Shown here: one piece after another, positions 8,159 through 17,291 of the stretch
Numbering within the stretch: position 1 is the first letter of the stretch
Layout of the letters: each line of letters opens with the position of its first letter
Source of the DNA: Tannerellaceae bacterium
Lineage (GTDB): Bacteria; Bacteroidota; Bacteroidia; Bacteroidales; Tannerellaceae
NCBI GenBank assembly: GCA_031264865.1
Contig: JAISDJ010000307.1
Location: 1 to 48,237 of the forward strand
Direction: 5' to 3'
Length of the DNA: 48,237 bases
Program-made: the position numbers and the translations under genes
The notes under the pieces: generated by a model
What the model was told of the DNA's origin: nothing
The model's database searches: none
What the model saw: only the letters and a program-made list of their open reading frames with translations

Positions 8159-8192
8159 TATTTAGCGACAAGTATTGCCGGCCGGTCGTAAA

Positions 8193-8230
8193 AAAATACC
8201 CGGAAGATTTCTTCACCTCTCGGGTATTTT
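8193..8230 (-). terminator. Rho-independent terminator after the broken lipoprotein gene
   Basis: AAAATACCCG (8193-8202) is the exact reverse complement of CGGGTATTTT (8221-8230). An inner GAAG/CTTC pairing (8203-8206 with 8211-8214) extends the hairpin. On the minus strand the right arm runs into a T tract. It lies just downstream of the frame ending at 8259. Confidence 0.75.
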
Positions 8231-8258
8231 GTGTCTTGCTTTGTATCATCTGCCAATT

Positions 8259-9143
8259 TTAGGGGGTCTTTTCCAAGATGATCCTCCCACCTTCCATTTT
8301 TATTTTATGCTTTCCACCTTCACCCAAGGAGGGAAGAACAGCCTTCGCTTTCGAGGCAGTTCGGCTGGTTCTTATACACCGCGTATTGTGATCGCTAAGG
8401 TTTTGAGTTGTATTTTTATAAGAAACAGTTGAGTTAGCATAAAATTCGGAATCGGAGAGCACGTGGGTAATCTGCGTGTTAGTGCCCCCAGAACCATCAA
8501 AGTCTCCGTCATAGAAGAAATTTCCGTTCGTCGTTATGATTCCCGATTGTTTGTCATACGTATAGGTTCCTACAAATTCAAACGTCCATTCATCCCACAG
8601 ATAGCTAATAAAGTAGACCGTTCCATCCGGGTGAAAATTCCAATATATATTGTGATAGGTTACTACAACTCCCCATCTTGTCCAGTCAGTCGCCCTGATT
8701 CCATTTATAAACGTCCAATCCCCGACAATATCCTCCGGATAGTCGTCCTCCTCTATTGCCTTGGCTGTAAAGAATACGGGCTCGGAGATTTCTTCATTAG
8801 TGACAATATCTATGACGACGGCCTTCACTTTTTGTTCTTTATCGGGATCACCTAATATCCATTCCGTGCTTGCGGTTTTCATCTCATTAGTTCCGACAAT
8901 CTCTTCCATTACAACACCTCCGCCGGAGACTACTTCGAACTTCACTTTTTGATACTCGGAGCTATCGACGTACACCCCGTCTTCGTCCATGGTGGTGACG
9001 TATACCGTAAGTGGCTGCGATAGCTTGGAATAAGCCCACCCCGTCTGGTTATCTCCGCCTGTTTTGATAATATCTACAACGGTACAGGCCTCTATTTCCC
9101 CGTCATAGTAGTGGAGGCAGAAGTTGATTTCCTCCGGCGACAT
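8259..9143 (-). pseudogene. 3' part of a frameshifted lipoprotein gene
   Basis: Open frame of 294 codons from an internal Met; the frame is open further upstream to 9209, without a plausible start. It continues in a third frame from the gene that starts at 10067. The first ~90 residues look like an Ig-like (Big_1-type) repeat (QPLTVYVTTMDEDGVYVD...FEVVSGGG...FTAKA). The next ~110 resemble a lipocalin-like beta-barrel domain (GDWTFINGIRATDWTRW...FHPDGTVYFISYLWDEW...). The last ~27 residues (from AVLPSLGEGGKH) come from a purine-rich intergenic-type sequence and are probably not original. Reading it as a stand-alone gene would miss the signal peptide and first domain. Confidence 0.65.
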
Positions 9144-9192
9144 GAAATAAAGTATTACCCTTCTCGGCGTATTTCCAAGTGCTTTAATTTGG

Positions 9193-10067
9193 TTATCGCA
9201 AATTCTTGGCTACATTTTGAGCTTTTTCAAATCCCGAATAGGGTACAGTAAAAACATCCAGAAACATACCGACCCACGCATTCATGAAATCCCCGATTGA
9301 TATTGATCCATCATCAAGTTTGCCCGCTACTGCCGTAGCAGTGGCATTTACGAGCATGCCTCCCACCCGCGCAAGATCTTCCGTTTGCTTGGATACATCA
9401 ATCCCTATAAGGCTGAACAGATCCGAAACAATCTGGCCCGCGAAATTAAGTATGGCCTCCTGGCTTGTTCTGGAAAGATTAAAACGGTATTCTCCGCATA
9501 GGACTCGTCGAGTAGCTCTTCTATCAGGTTTTCCGTTGCCGTCAGCAAGGCTACGTTCTCCGTATCATAAAGAGGCCGCCCGGCTGCGATGGATTTAGCC
9601 ACCTCGTTATACAGGGCTTGGTAGGAAGAGGCGCCGGTCACCAGGTTCACAAGCTCGCTGTAATCCGTTCCGACGATCGACCAGAAAAGCGGGTGCATGG
9701 TAATCAGCGCAAGGGTTGTGCTCTGCGCGTTTACCTTTACCTGTTCGTTTTCGGAATAGACGCCGCGGGCCATCAGAATCACCTCGTCGTTCGGGTTGCT
9801 CACCAGCAACAGTTGAGGATAGTTGTTCGACGACAATACGACTGTCGAGGCACTGTTTCCCTGTAACGAAGTTTCTTTAAAAAGGGTGGTTACAGTCAGC
9901 CCCTCTTTGGCACCTATACCCTCTACTTCCACGTTGACAGTAACGCCGTCTTGATATACTTCCTCTTCATCCTCCTTTTTAACCTCATCGTCAGCCGTAT
10001 CCTTCTGACACCCCCAAAGCATAATTGCAATCGCAAGTGCCTTGCATAAAAAAAATAAATGTTTCAT
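9193..10067 (-). pseudogene. 5' part of a frameshifted lipoprotein gene
   Basis: The ATG at 10067 gives a lipoprotein signal (MKHLFFLCKALAIAIMLWGC, Cys20) and about 195 sensible residues. The frame then becomes arginine-rich nonsense and stops at 9405. In the next frame a coherent helical protein resumes near 9480 (LSRTSQEAILNFAGQIVSDL ... GFEKAQNVAKNLR) and stops at 9193. A third frame then carries the Ig-like and lipocalin-like part down to 8259. So one ancestral surface lipoprotein of roughly 600 residues is broken by frameshifts near 9480-9500 and 9195-9215. It follows the GH51 gene by 45 bases, so it was probably an accessory surface protein of that unit. Sequencing error is the main alternative. 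Confidence 0.7.
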
Positions 10068-10112
10068 GATAGCTGAATTAAATTAATGTGTACAATAAGC
10101 GAGCGCGTTTAC

Positions 10113-11651
10113 TTACTTTAACTCTAATACAACGATAGACCGGGGAGGGAGCGTTACGTTTAGTTTGCCTTTTTCCAGTTTAGCACCGGTGAAGGGGACG
10201 GGCTTTACTTTTTCGGGGTTTTCGAATGTATTATGGTCGTTAATGGAAGGCGAGGTAAGGATACGTCCGCTTACGGTTTTGAGGGTGGTATTGTCCAGTG
10301 TAACCGACAGGCTGTTGCTTTTGTCTATATCTACATTAGCCAATGTGAGGTGGATCGTTCTTTTGGCATCGCGTGAAGCGGAAGCGCTTATAACGGGCAC
10401 TTCGCGGTTGCCGTCTACGATTAATTTTTCACAACTTACATCCATCGGCAGATAGGTAGCATCCTGATGTACTTTAAACATTTCGAATATATGATAGGTG
10501 GGAGTCAACGTCATTTTGCTTCCATTGGTAAGGATCATCGATTGAAGTACGTTTATGATTTGTGCGATGTTAGCCATTTTCAGCCGGTCGGTATATTTAT
10601 GAAAAAGATTCAGCGTTAAGGCTGCTACAAAAGCATCGCGCATTGTGTTTTGTTGGAATAGGTGTCCCCGGATTGTGCCGGGTTCTTCATCAAACCAGGT
10701 TCCCCATTCGTCGAGCATTAATCCGATTTTCTTTTCCGGGTCGTACTTATCCATAATCGTGATGTGTTTCTTTATCACTTCTTCTATTTCCAGGCATTTG
10801 CCTATTATCCAATAATACTCATTGGTGTTAAAATCGGTTGCCGAGCCTTTACTTCCATTCCAACCGGTAGTGGTGTAATAATGTAGAGAAAGGCCGTCCA
10901 TACGTCCGCCTACGTTTTTCATTAACACTTCCGTCCAGTTATAATCGTAATCGCTGGCGCCGCTGGCTATTTTAAAGAGACGGTTGCCATCATACGTACG
11001 GCAGTAGGTTGAATAGCGACGGTAGATGTCGGCATAGTATTCGGGGCGCATGTTTCCGCCGCATCCCCAGCTTTCGTTTCCCACTCCCCAGAACTTCACT
11101 TTCCAGGCGTTGTCGCGCCCGTTCTCCCGTCGAAGGCGCGCCATCGGGCTGTCGCTGTCCGAATTGACATACTCTACCCATTTAGCCATTTCTTCCACGG
11201 TTCCACTGCCTGCATTGGCGCTGATGTAAGGCTCTGTTCCCAATAATTCGCAGAGATTCAGAAACTCATGTGTTCCGAAACTGTTGTCTTCAATGGTTCC
11301 TCCCCAATTTGTATTCACCATTTTAGGACGGTTTTCGTATGCGCCGATGCCATCCATCCAATGATATTCGTCGGCAAAGCAACCTCCCGGCCAGCGGAGG
11401 TTCGGTATCTGTAGTTTTTTCAGCGCATCCAATACATCATTCCGGTAGCCTTGCGTATTCGGTATATCGGATGCGGGGCCAACCCATAATCCTCCGTAAA
11501 TGCAGGTGCCTAAATGTTCGGCAAAATGACCGTAGATGTGTTTACTGATTTGTTGTTTTCCTTTATCAGGATAAATGCGGATACTTGCTTCCCGTTGTGC
11601 AGAAAGAGGGAGCGAAAGAATGGTTGCCAGGCAGAATAGAAGTGTTTTCAT
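10113..11651 (-). CDS. GH51 alpha-L-arabinofuranosidase, secreted
   Basis: 512-residue glycoside hydrolase of family 51, which releases terminal L-arabinofuranose from arabinan or arabinoxylan. It has a signal peptide ([19 protein letters not shown]), the family opening ([20 protein letters not shown]), [13 protein letters not shown], the acid/base Glu193 in [11 protein letters not shown] and the nucleophile Glu315 in [17 protein letters not shown]-terminal beta-sandwich ends at RSIVVLELK. It is not linked to a SusCD pair; only the broken lipoprotein gene follows. The preceding ~160 bases are AT-rich and are its likely promoter region. Confidence 0.93.
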   Translation of the reverse strand: MKTLLFCLATILSLPLSAQREASIRIYPDKGKQQISKHIYGHFAEHLGTCIYGGLWVGPASDIPNTQGYRNDVLDALKKLQIPNLRWPGGCFADEYHWMDGIGAYENRPKMVNTNWGGTIEDNSFGTHEFLNLCELLGTEPYISANAGSGTVEEMAKWVEYVNSDSDSPMARLRRENGRDNAWKVKFWGVGNESWGCGGNMRPEYYADIYRRYSTYCRTYDGNRLFKIASGASDYDYNWTEVLMKNVGGRMDGLSLHYYTTTGWNGSKGSATDFNTNEYYWIIGKCLEIEEVIKKHITIMDKYDPEKKIGLMLDEWGTWFDEEPGTIRGHLFQQNTMRDAFVAALTLNLFHKYTDRLKMANIAQIINVLQSMILTNGSKMTLTPTYHIFEMFKVHQDATYLPMDVSCEKLIVDGNREVPVISASASRDAKRTIHLTLANVDIDKSNSLSVTLDNTTLKTVSGRILTSPSINDHNTFENPEKVKPVPFTGAKLEKGKLNVTLPPRSIVVLELK

Positions 11652-11814
11652 GATACTGTTTTTTGAGTATTAAACTTATGGCTATAAAAGTATATAAAAA
11701 ACACTTATCGTATATGCGAAAGAGAATCTTTTACGATTTTATTTCTATACGTTCACTCCACGCAGCATTTCTCTTTATATAAGCACGGATTTAGTAAACA
11801 GGATGCTATAATTT

Positions 11815-11870
11815 GTCAGGGGTATTCTTACGGATAATCATTTATGATTATTCGCATAAATACCCCTGAC
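11815..11870. terminator. Long hairpin between GH51 and amidohydrolase genes
   Basis: GTCAGGGGTAT (11815-11825) pairs perfectly with ATACCCCTGAC (11860-11870). The interior adds GGATAATC against GATTATTC with one G-T pair, giving a near-continuous 56-base hairpin. It lies 40 bases past the stop of the minus-strand amidohydrolase, where a terminator is expected, but neither strand has a clear T run. It also marks the left edge of the GC-rich block. Confidence 0.5.
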
Positions 11871-11909
11871 TTCAATTCAAAAACCGGAACCCTTTCCGTA
11901 ATTCGTTTA

Positions 11910-13139
11910 TCAGTTGTTTATTTGCGGATACAGCTCCCTGGCAACAAAAATATCACAGTCATCGTATAATTTGTAAATATCATCCAATGAAGGCGACTTA
12001 TCCTTCCTCCACCCGGTGATCTGTTCATACAACGTACCGAACATTTTATCTTCCGTTTCCCCGGTCCGCTGCATGTAACCGTCGCCCGCCTGGTTGAACA
12101 GGAGTTCCCAATTGAAATAATTCTCGGTATTCGTGCCCCGGTGATAACCATAAACTCTCTCCCGGAGCATGTCGGCCATATCACATAGCGGGCAATGCCG
12201 GTTTTCCTTATCTACGGTCAGCAAGCGCGGAAGTTTTTTTTCCGCACCTTTCACCCAGACCGGTATGGCAGGGGTCACGGGCGGATAGCCTATGACAGTC
12301 CACATGGTGGTGAACGATGCGTCCTCACCCGGTTTTACACCTTGGATGACTACGGCACAGGAGGTGCTCCGGCGTGCGATAAAATCCTGCTCTGCAAACC
12401 AGCCGGTAGTTTGCGGTTTATTAAACTGCCCGTCTTTCAGGTCAATACCCAGCAGGGGGTTGTGAAACGAACGGGACAGGTTCTGAAAGAACCACTGCGG
12501 CGTAATCTGCCCGGTTGCGGAAACGGTGAACAACTTCTCCGAGGCTTCCTGGTAGCGAACATAGCCCGCTCCTTCATTCAACTTACCGCTAACCGAGAAA
12601 TTGGTGCGGACTAAATACCCATGGGGGGCAACATCCGGGTCGTTCACGTCATACTCCTTATATCCTGTACTGTTCACTTCAAAATAAGAGCCGTTTCCCT
12701 GCTCGTCTATCACTCCATAGTTCGAGCGTACGTTCATCGGGCGCTTCAGGGTGTCCAGGTAATAGCGGAATTCGGCCAAGGTGGAGCAGATTCCCAACGC
12801 TTGTTTCATCACGACGCCGTTTTGCTTGCTGCTTCCTTCGTCATTTTCTTCCACCAAATTATAAGAGAGCGTGTTCATAATCGAGAATCCGGTATCATTC
12901 GTCCCAATCCAGACGGAGCGCGGATTGGCGGCATATCCTGTGACGGCCACAAAGCCATATTTCTCGCCCTTCATATAGCGCACACAGTTCAACAAATCAT
13001 TCGTGTCACGATTTTTCCACATAATGGGACGCCCGTCGGGAGTCACTTTGCCCGATACAATAGCGGAAGTGCAGGAAAAGCACTTTTCCGCGCCAGATGC
13101 GAGAAATGCGCACAATAGCAATAGAATCCTGTATTTCAT
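11910..13139 (-). CDS. Ntn-type linear-amide C-N hydrolase (C45/choloylglycine-hydrolase-like)
   Basis: 409 residues with a signal peptide (MKYRILLLLCAFLASGAEKC). Directly after it comes FSCTSAIVSG, in which Cys23 followed by Thr-Ser fits the N-terminal nucleophile of choloylglycine hydrolases and acyltransferase-type C45 peptidases, freed by processing. GRPIMWKNRDTN (37-47) is the paired substrate/oxyanion strand, and NYGVIDEQGNGSYFEVNS resembles the mid-domain of these Ntn enzymes. It should hydrolyse a linear amide (N-acyl amino acid, peptide-like or bile-acid-like) in the periplasm. It is last in the SusC-SusD-carboxypeptidase-GltS operon, which suggests that it processes the imported amide. 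The exact substrate is unknown. Confidence 0.72.
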   Translation of the reverse strand: MKYRILLLLCAFLASGAEKCFSCTSAIVSGKVTPDGRPIMWKNRDTNDLLNCVRYMKGEKYGFVAVTGYAANPRSVWIGTNDTGFSIMNTLSYNLVEENDEGSSKQNGVVMKQALGICSTLAEFRYYLDTLKRPMNVRSNYGVIDEQGNGSYFEVNSTGYKEYDVNDPDVAPHGYLVRTNFSVSGKLNEGAGYVRYQEASEKLFTVSATGQITPQWFFQNLSRSFHNPLLGIDLKDGQFNKPQTTGWFAEQDFIARRSTSCAVVIQGVKPGEDASFTTMWTVIGYPPVTPAIPVWVKGAEKKLPRLLTVDKENRHCPLCDMADMLRERVYGYHRGTNTENYFNWELLFNQAGDGYMQRTGETEDKMFGTLYEQITGWRKDKSPSLDDIYKLYDDCDIFVARELYPQINN

Positions 13140-13239
13140 ACGATTAATTTATTTTTTTCTTGTCGGCATATAGAACCCGCTTTTAATCATTAACTTGCAT
13201 AGGAATGATAGTGCTCGTTCCATCTATCTATTATATTCT

Positions 13240-14574
13240 TTATTGTTTCTTTCCTGCATACCATCCCTTAAAATAAGCAACAGCCAGTACCGACAGGCCG
13301 GCCGCCAGACAAATAAAGGAGAATAGCAAACCGTAGCCGGCGCAGAACACGGCCGGCGCGAAAGTGATCAGCGAAATCTCTACCGGCGCGATAAACAGAT
13401 AGGCCAGCGCGTAGCTGTCCAGCGCGCGGCTTCGCATTTTCGGATCCACCACGCGGAGCAGGGCGATGCCCATTGCCATGGTACCTGTGAACCATCCCCA
13501 GGTGAAAATGGATTTCTCGAACCAACAGTCTTTCATCAGCAGGCGCCCCATGGCAATGACATAGAGCAGCGTCAGCACAAGCCCCACCAGCAGGAGGATG
13601 CTGAGCGGAACAATGTATTCCATCACCACCGACAACTTGATGGATGCGATGCCAAACGCCACCAGCAGGTCTGTAAATGTCCCACTGATATGCCCCACTG
13701 TTTGTGGGCATACGTAGTCGCTCACCCGCGTATGGTCGAATATCCTTTTGACGAGCAAACCGATGACGAATGCACAACTGAATATGGGCAGCTCAAAACC
13801 GCTTACGAAATAGGATACTAATTTGCTGACACCGTATCCGCCCAGTGCGATGGCCAAAACCACAACCAGGTTGAACGTCAATGAGTCGATGGAGATGGAC
13901 GAAGTGGACGACTGGCCCATGCTTTCGCGCTTCTCCAAAGGAAGCAAGCCCGTGCGCAGTTCGTGGGGCAGTTCGTTGTAGTTGGCCAAAAAGGCCGTGT
14001 GACGCTTCCCTGTGCCCCACTTGACGATGACCAGTCCGAAGATGACTGCCGCCACAATGCCCACGGTGGCGGCGGTCATGGCCAGCGTCAGGATTTCGTC
14101 ATAGCCCAGGTTGGCGAACGACTGTCCGATGGCTGCCGCCGTGCCATGCCCGCCACAGTATCCGCTGGGCATGGTGATACCGAAGCCCGGACTGAGCGGC
14201 CAAAACTTGTTCAGCACCAGCAGTCCCAGCAGTCCGCCCAGCGCCCATTGCAGCAGCAGTCCGGCTTGTGAGTAGGCCCACATGCTTCCTACGGCGGCCC
14301 CTTCGCCTTTCACCTTTTGAGAGGTGAGGGGCAACGACCCGAAGATGAACGCTATCAGGATGCCGGCATAAGTACCCATCTGGGCGGACAGTGGAATGAG
14401 GTCGAAGCCGTTGGGCCCCAGTATCAGTCCGAGAAAGCCGGCCAGCAGACTGGGCGGAATGAAGAGTTTCTGGATCAGTTTGATCTTAACCCTTATCAGC
14501 TTGCCCACAAGCATCAGCAGCGAGATAATACCCGCGTCGACAAAGAGAGTCCAGGGAGTGAAGTTTTCCATCAT
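13240..14574 (-). CDS. gltS: GltS-type sodium:glutamate symporter
   Basis: Polytopic inner-membrane protein of 444 residues with about ten to twelve hydrophobic segments. The diagnostic loop GFGITMPSGYCGGHGTAAAIG (first half) corresponds to the GltS re-entrant loop, and the second half has the matching TVGHISGTFTDLLVAFGIASI. The family imports glutamate with sodium. I start at ATG 14574 (MMENFTPW); the frame is open to a TTG at 14583 but that codon is unlikely. It lies five bases after the carboxypeptidase stop, so the two are co-translated. Its place behind SusCD and a carboxypeptidase suggests it takes up the released glutamate. Confidence 0.85.
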   Translation of the reverse strand: MMENFTPWTLFVDAGIISLLMLVGKLIRVKIKLIQKLFIPPSLLAGFLGLILGPNGFDLIPLSAQMGTYAGILIAFIFGSLPLTSQKVKGEGAAVGSMWAYSQAGLLLQWALGGLLGLLVLNKFWPLSPGFGITMPSGYCGGHGTAAAIGQSFANLGYDEILTLAMTAATVGIVAAVIFGLVIVKWGTGKRHTAFLANYNELPHELRTGLLPLEKRESMGQSSTSSISIDSLTFNLVVVLAIALGGYGVSKLVSYFVSGFELPIFSCAFVIGLLVKRIFDHTRVSDYVCPQTVGHISGTFTDLLVAFGIASIKLSVVMEYIVPLSILLLVGLVLTLLYVIAMGRLLMKDCWFEKSIFTWGWFTGTMAMGIALLRVVDPKMRSRALDSYALAYLFIAPVEISLITFAPAVFCAGYGLLFSFICLAAGLSVLAVAYFKGWYAGKKQ

Positions 14575-14579
14575 GATAA

Positions 14580-17249
14580 TCAATAATTGGATTTATAACC
14601 GGCCTGGATGCACGTGTTGTAGAACAGGGCGTTCATAAACAGCTTGCTCGTGGCGAAAAAATAGGAACGGAAGTTCATGTCGTCGGCAAAGACAATCACC
14701 AGCCCGCTTTTACAGGGTTTAGCGAAGGCGGCCGGCGTGTCTGCCAGCAGCTTGCGGTTGGAGGCCGAGAGGAAACCGGACAGCAACGGTTGCTCCTTGT
14801 AGTGCAGCGGAGAGGCGTAGGGATCCTTGTCTTTCCGGAAGATGATGCTGTTGTTCTTCATCACCGCGATCTCATCCTGGTCAAGCCCCCAGCACAGGGG
14901 ATGAGTCTTATCGAGGCGACAATTCAGGATCACGCCATCGATGCTTTTTCCCGCGCCGGATTCCGCTTTTTCCGCGAACGGGCGGTAATTGATGGTGTCG
15001 CCTTTTTCCGAGAAATTACCGTCGTCTTTTGATTCAGGCGCGTCAGCATTCTCTTTCGAGGAGATATTGTCCATCGTTTGCGCAACGCTCTTTGTCTTCA
15101 ACGATAGCAGACCGTTTTTGTTCAGCCATTCGTAAGCCTTGCCGGTGGCAATCAGCGTACCTCCGGCGGCCACCCACTCTTTCAGGGCGGCTTCGCTCGT
15201 ATTGTTCAGGTTGGGGATACCGTTCGGCAGGATGATGACGTTGTACGCCTGTAACTCTTTGGCCGTGAGCGAGGGGCTTTCTATCAGCACGGGCCGCATC
15301 TGGAAACGCTTGTCGAGCAGGAACCAGATTTCCCCTGAATCGGAAATACCCATTCCGCGGCCTACCAGCACGGCTACCTTGGGCTGCACGAGGGGCTTGA
15401 AAGCGGGACTGCCCATATCTATATCCTCCATCAGTCCGGTGGTGGCGGAATAAATATCCACTCCTGTTATTTGTGCAAGCCCTGCCAGCGTGTGATAAAG
15501 TTCGTCGGCAGAAAGCGACTGATTCTGCACCAACACTTGGTATGTGCCGTAGCCCATCTGTTTTTCCACATCTCCGTTCTTAAAACGGAACGGACGTTTG
15601 CTCGCGCTGACGCGGATGCCCTTGAGTTGGAGTTCATACACTATTTTGGGAGCATAAAACTCTGTGTTTTCAAACAGATAGCCTACTCCACTCTTGCCGC
15701 CAACCATTTGTCCCACGGGAAACGGATTGTCTGTTACCTGTTCACCCAGCAATCCCGAGACGCTCTTGAGGGGGGCATAGTGCAAGTTAAACGCATGGGG
15801 GAATGTCCAGGTGGAAATGTCATAAAACGTACTGTCATTGTATTCCAGCATGTCCTCCATCAGGGTCTTCACCATTATGCTGTATTTCTGAGCTACGGGG
15901 ATAACGTAGGCCTCTTCCTTTATAAACCTATTCGTACCGACGGGGATGTCTTTTGCCAGATGATACACGTCGATATGGTGGCGTGCCATATTTTCCAGGA
16001 AATGAAAAGCCACGGATTTGGAGCCGCGTGTGTCGAACACATAACCTTGCACGGCCTCCTTGCGGGCATCGGTGTCGGAGCGCTTGTAGTACTCCTTTTG
16101 GTAATCGAGCAGCCGGAGACGCATCTCTCGGGCTGCCGTGAGCGTGGCGAGGGAGGCCAATGCCTGATTGCGCACGGTCCAGGCAAACGACCATACCCCG
16201 CTCGGAGTATTCCGTAGGTGCCCACGGGTGGAACCTTGCTCATAAAGCAGACATACGGAACCGTGTATGTCGCCATACGCCGCGCCTTTGCCGTAGTAGA
16301 AGTCGTCATAGCCTTCCTTGGAATAATAAGTAGTGCCTATATTGTCAAGAGCTTTGGCAGTATAGGCAGAGATCTCCGCCGTGAGGTCCTGGTTGAACTG
16401 CGTGGTGAGCGGATGGGTACGTTTGGGATGGCCGGGACTGAAATAATACGGGCGTATGGCGCCTTGTTCGTGCTGGTCGACCACCACGTTGGGCAGCCAT
16501 TCAAAGTAAACGTTTAGTCCATTGACACCTTCGGGATGCTGCGCCATCAGCCAGTCGCGGTTACAGTCGATCCAATAGTGATTGGTGCGGCTCGATGGCC
16601 ATGGCTCCGTAAATTCGCGGGAATTCAGGTCGCTGACATCCGTCAGGCTACGTGAGCTATTCACCCAGGAGGCGAAGCGGTTGATGCCGTCCGGATTTGC
16701 GCCGGGAGTCATCACCACGACTTCATTCTTCAGCAGTTCATCTATTTCGCTACCTTGGGCGGCTGCCAGATAATAGGCCACAGCCAGCGAGGCGTTCACT
16801 CCTGAAGCTTCGTTGCCGTGTATGCTATAAATAAGGCTGGTCACTACGGGCATATCGCCCGTGCGTAGCGATCCCGACCGGTTCGGATCACTCAACTTCA
16901 AATGTTCCTCCCTGATGTGGTCCAGATTCCTCTGGTTCTCGGCGGACGTAAATACGACTTCGATAAACGGGCGATGCTGGTAAGTACGTCCGGTTTCTTT
17001 GAGCGAGACACGGTCACTGTGCTGTGCAAGCAATTTCATATAGTCCGTTACCTGGTCCCATCCGGCATGCTGTTGTCCTATCTGGAAACCGAGGACGCTT
17101 TCAGGGGTGGGAATTTGCGGGTCGTAAGTCTGGCTGCCTCCGGGAAGGAACCAGGCCAGATCATACGTGTATTTTTCGGGTTGCGGTTGAGCAACAACGC
17201 TTGCTGCCAGAAATCCCGGCAATAGACAGAAGATAATAAATTTTCTCAT
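14580..17249 (-). CDS. M14-family zinc carboxypeptidase with C-terminal GATase-like domain
   Basis: 889 residues, secreted (MRKFIIFCLLPGFLAASVVAQ). The M14 catalytic domain occupies about 55-400: zinc ligands His144 and Glu147 in HGNEASG, third ligand His260 in VVDQHEQG, and general base Glu337 in CLLYEQGSTRG, with DCNRDW as the substrate-carboxylate region. Around 625-730 there is a class-I-amidotransferase/DJ-1-like fold (VAVLVGRGMG, AYNVIILPNG, AAGGTLIATG), seen in large Bacteroidetes M14 proteins and probably not catalytic. It trims C-terminal residues from peptides or gamma-glutamyl-type bonds. It lies 42 bases after SusD and just before GltS in the operon. Confidence 0.88.
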   Translation of the reverse strand: MRKFIIFCLLPGFLAASVVAQPQPEKYTYDLAWFLPGGSQTYDPQIPTPESVLGFQIGQQHAGWDQVTDYMKLLAQHSDRVSLKETGRTYQHRPFIEVVFTSAENQRNLDHIREEHLKLSDPNRSGSLRTGDMPVVTSLIYSIHGNEASGVNASLAVAYYLAAAQGSEIDELLKNEVVVMTPGANPDGINRFASWVNSSRSLTDVSDLNSREFTEPWPSSRTNHYWIDCNRDWLMAQHPEGVNGLNVYFEWLPNVVVDQHEQGAIRPYYFSPGHPKRTHPLTTQFNQDLTAEISAYTAKALDNIGTTYYSKEGYDDFYYGKGAAYGDIHGSVCLLYEQGSTRGHLRNTPSGVWSFAWTVRNQALASLATLTAAREMRLRLLDYQKEYYKRSDTDARKEAVQGYVFDTRGSKSVAFHFLENMARHHIDVYHLAKDIPVGTNRFIKEEAYVIPVAQKYSIMVKTLMEDMLEYNDSTFYDISTWTFPHAFNLHYAPLKSVSGLLGEQVTDNPFPVGQMVGGKSGVGYLFENTEFYAPKIVYELQLKGIRVSASKRPFRFKNGDVEKQMGYGTYQVLVQNQSLSADELYHTLAGLAQITGVDIYSATTGLMEDIDMGSPAFKPLVQPKVAVLVGRGMGISDSGEIWFLLDKRFQMRPVLIESPSLTAKELQAYNVIILPNGIPNLNNTSEAALKEWVAAGGTLIATGKAYEWLNKNGLLSLKTKSVAQTMDNISSKENADAPESKDDGNFSEKGDTINYRPFAEKAESGAGKSIDGVILNCRLDKTHPLCWGLDQDEIAVMKNNSIIFRKDKDPYASPLHYKEQPLLSGFLSASNRKLLADTPAAFAKPCKSGLVIVFADDMNFRSYFFATSKLFMNALFYNTCIQAGYKSNY

Positions 17250-17291
17250 AATATAAATAAGTATAATAATTAGGCAAAAAGAAGCGCCTTG

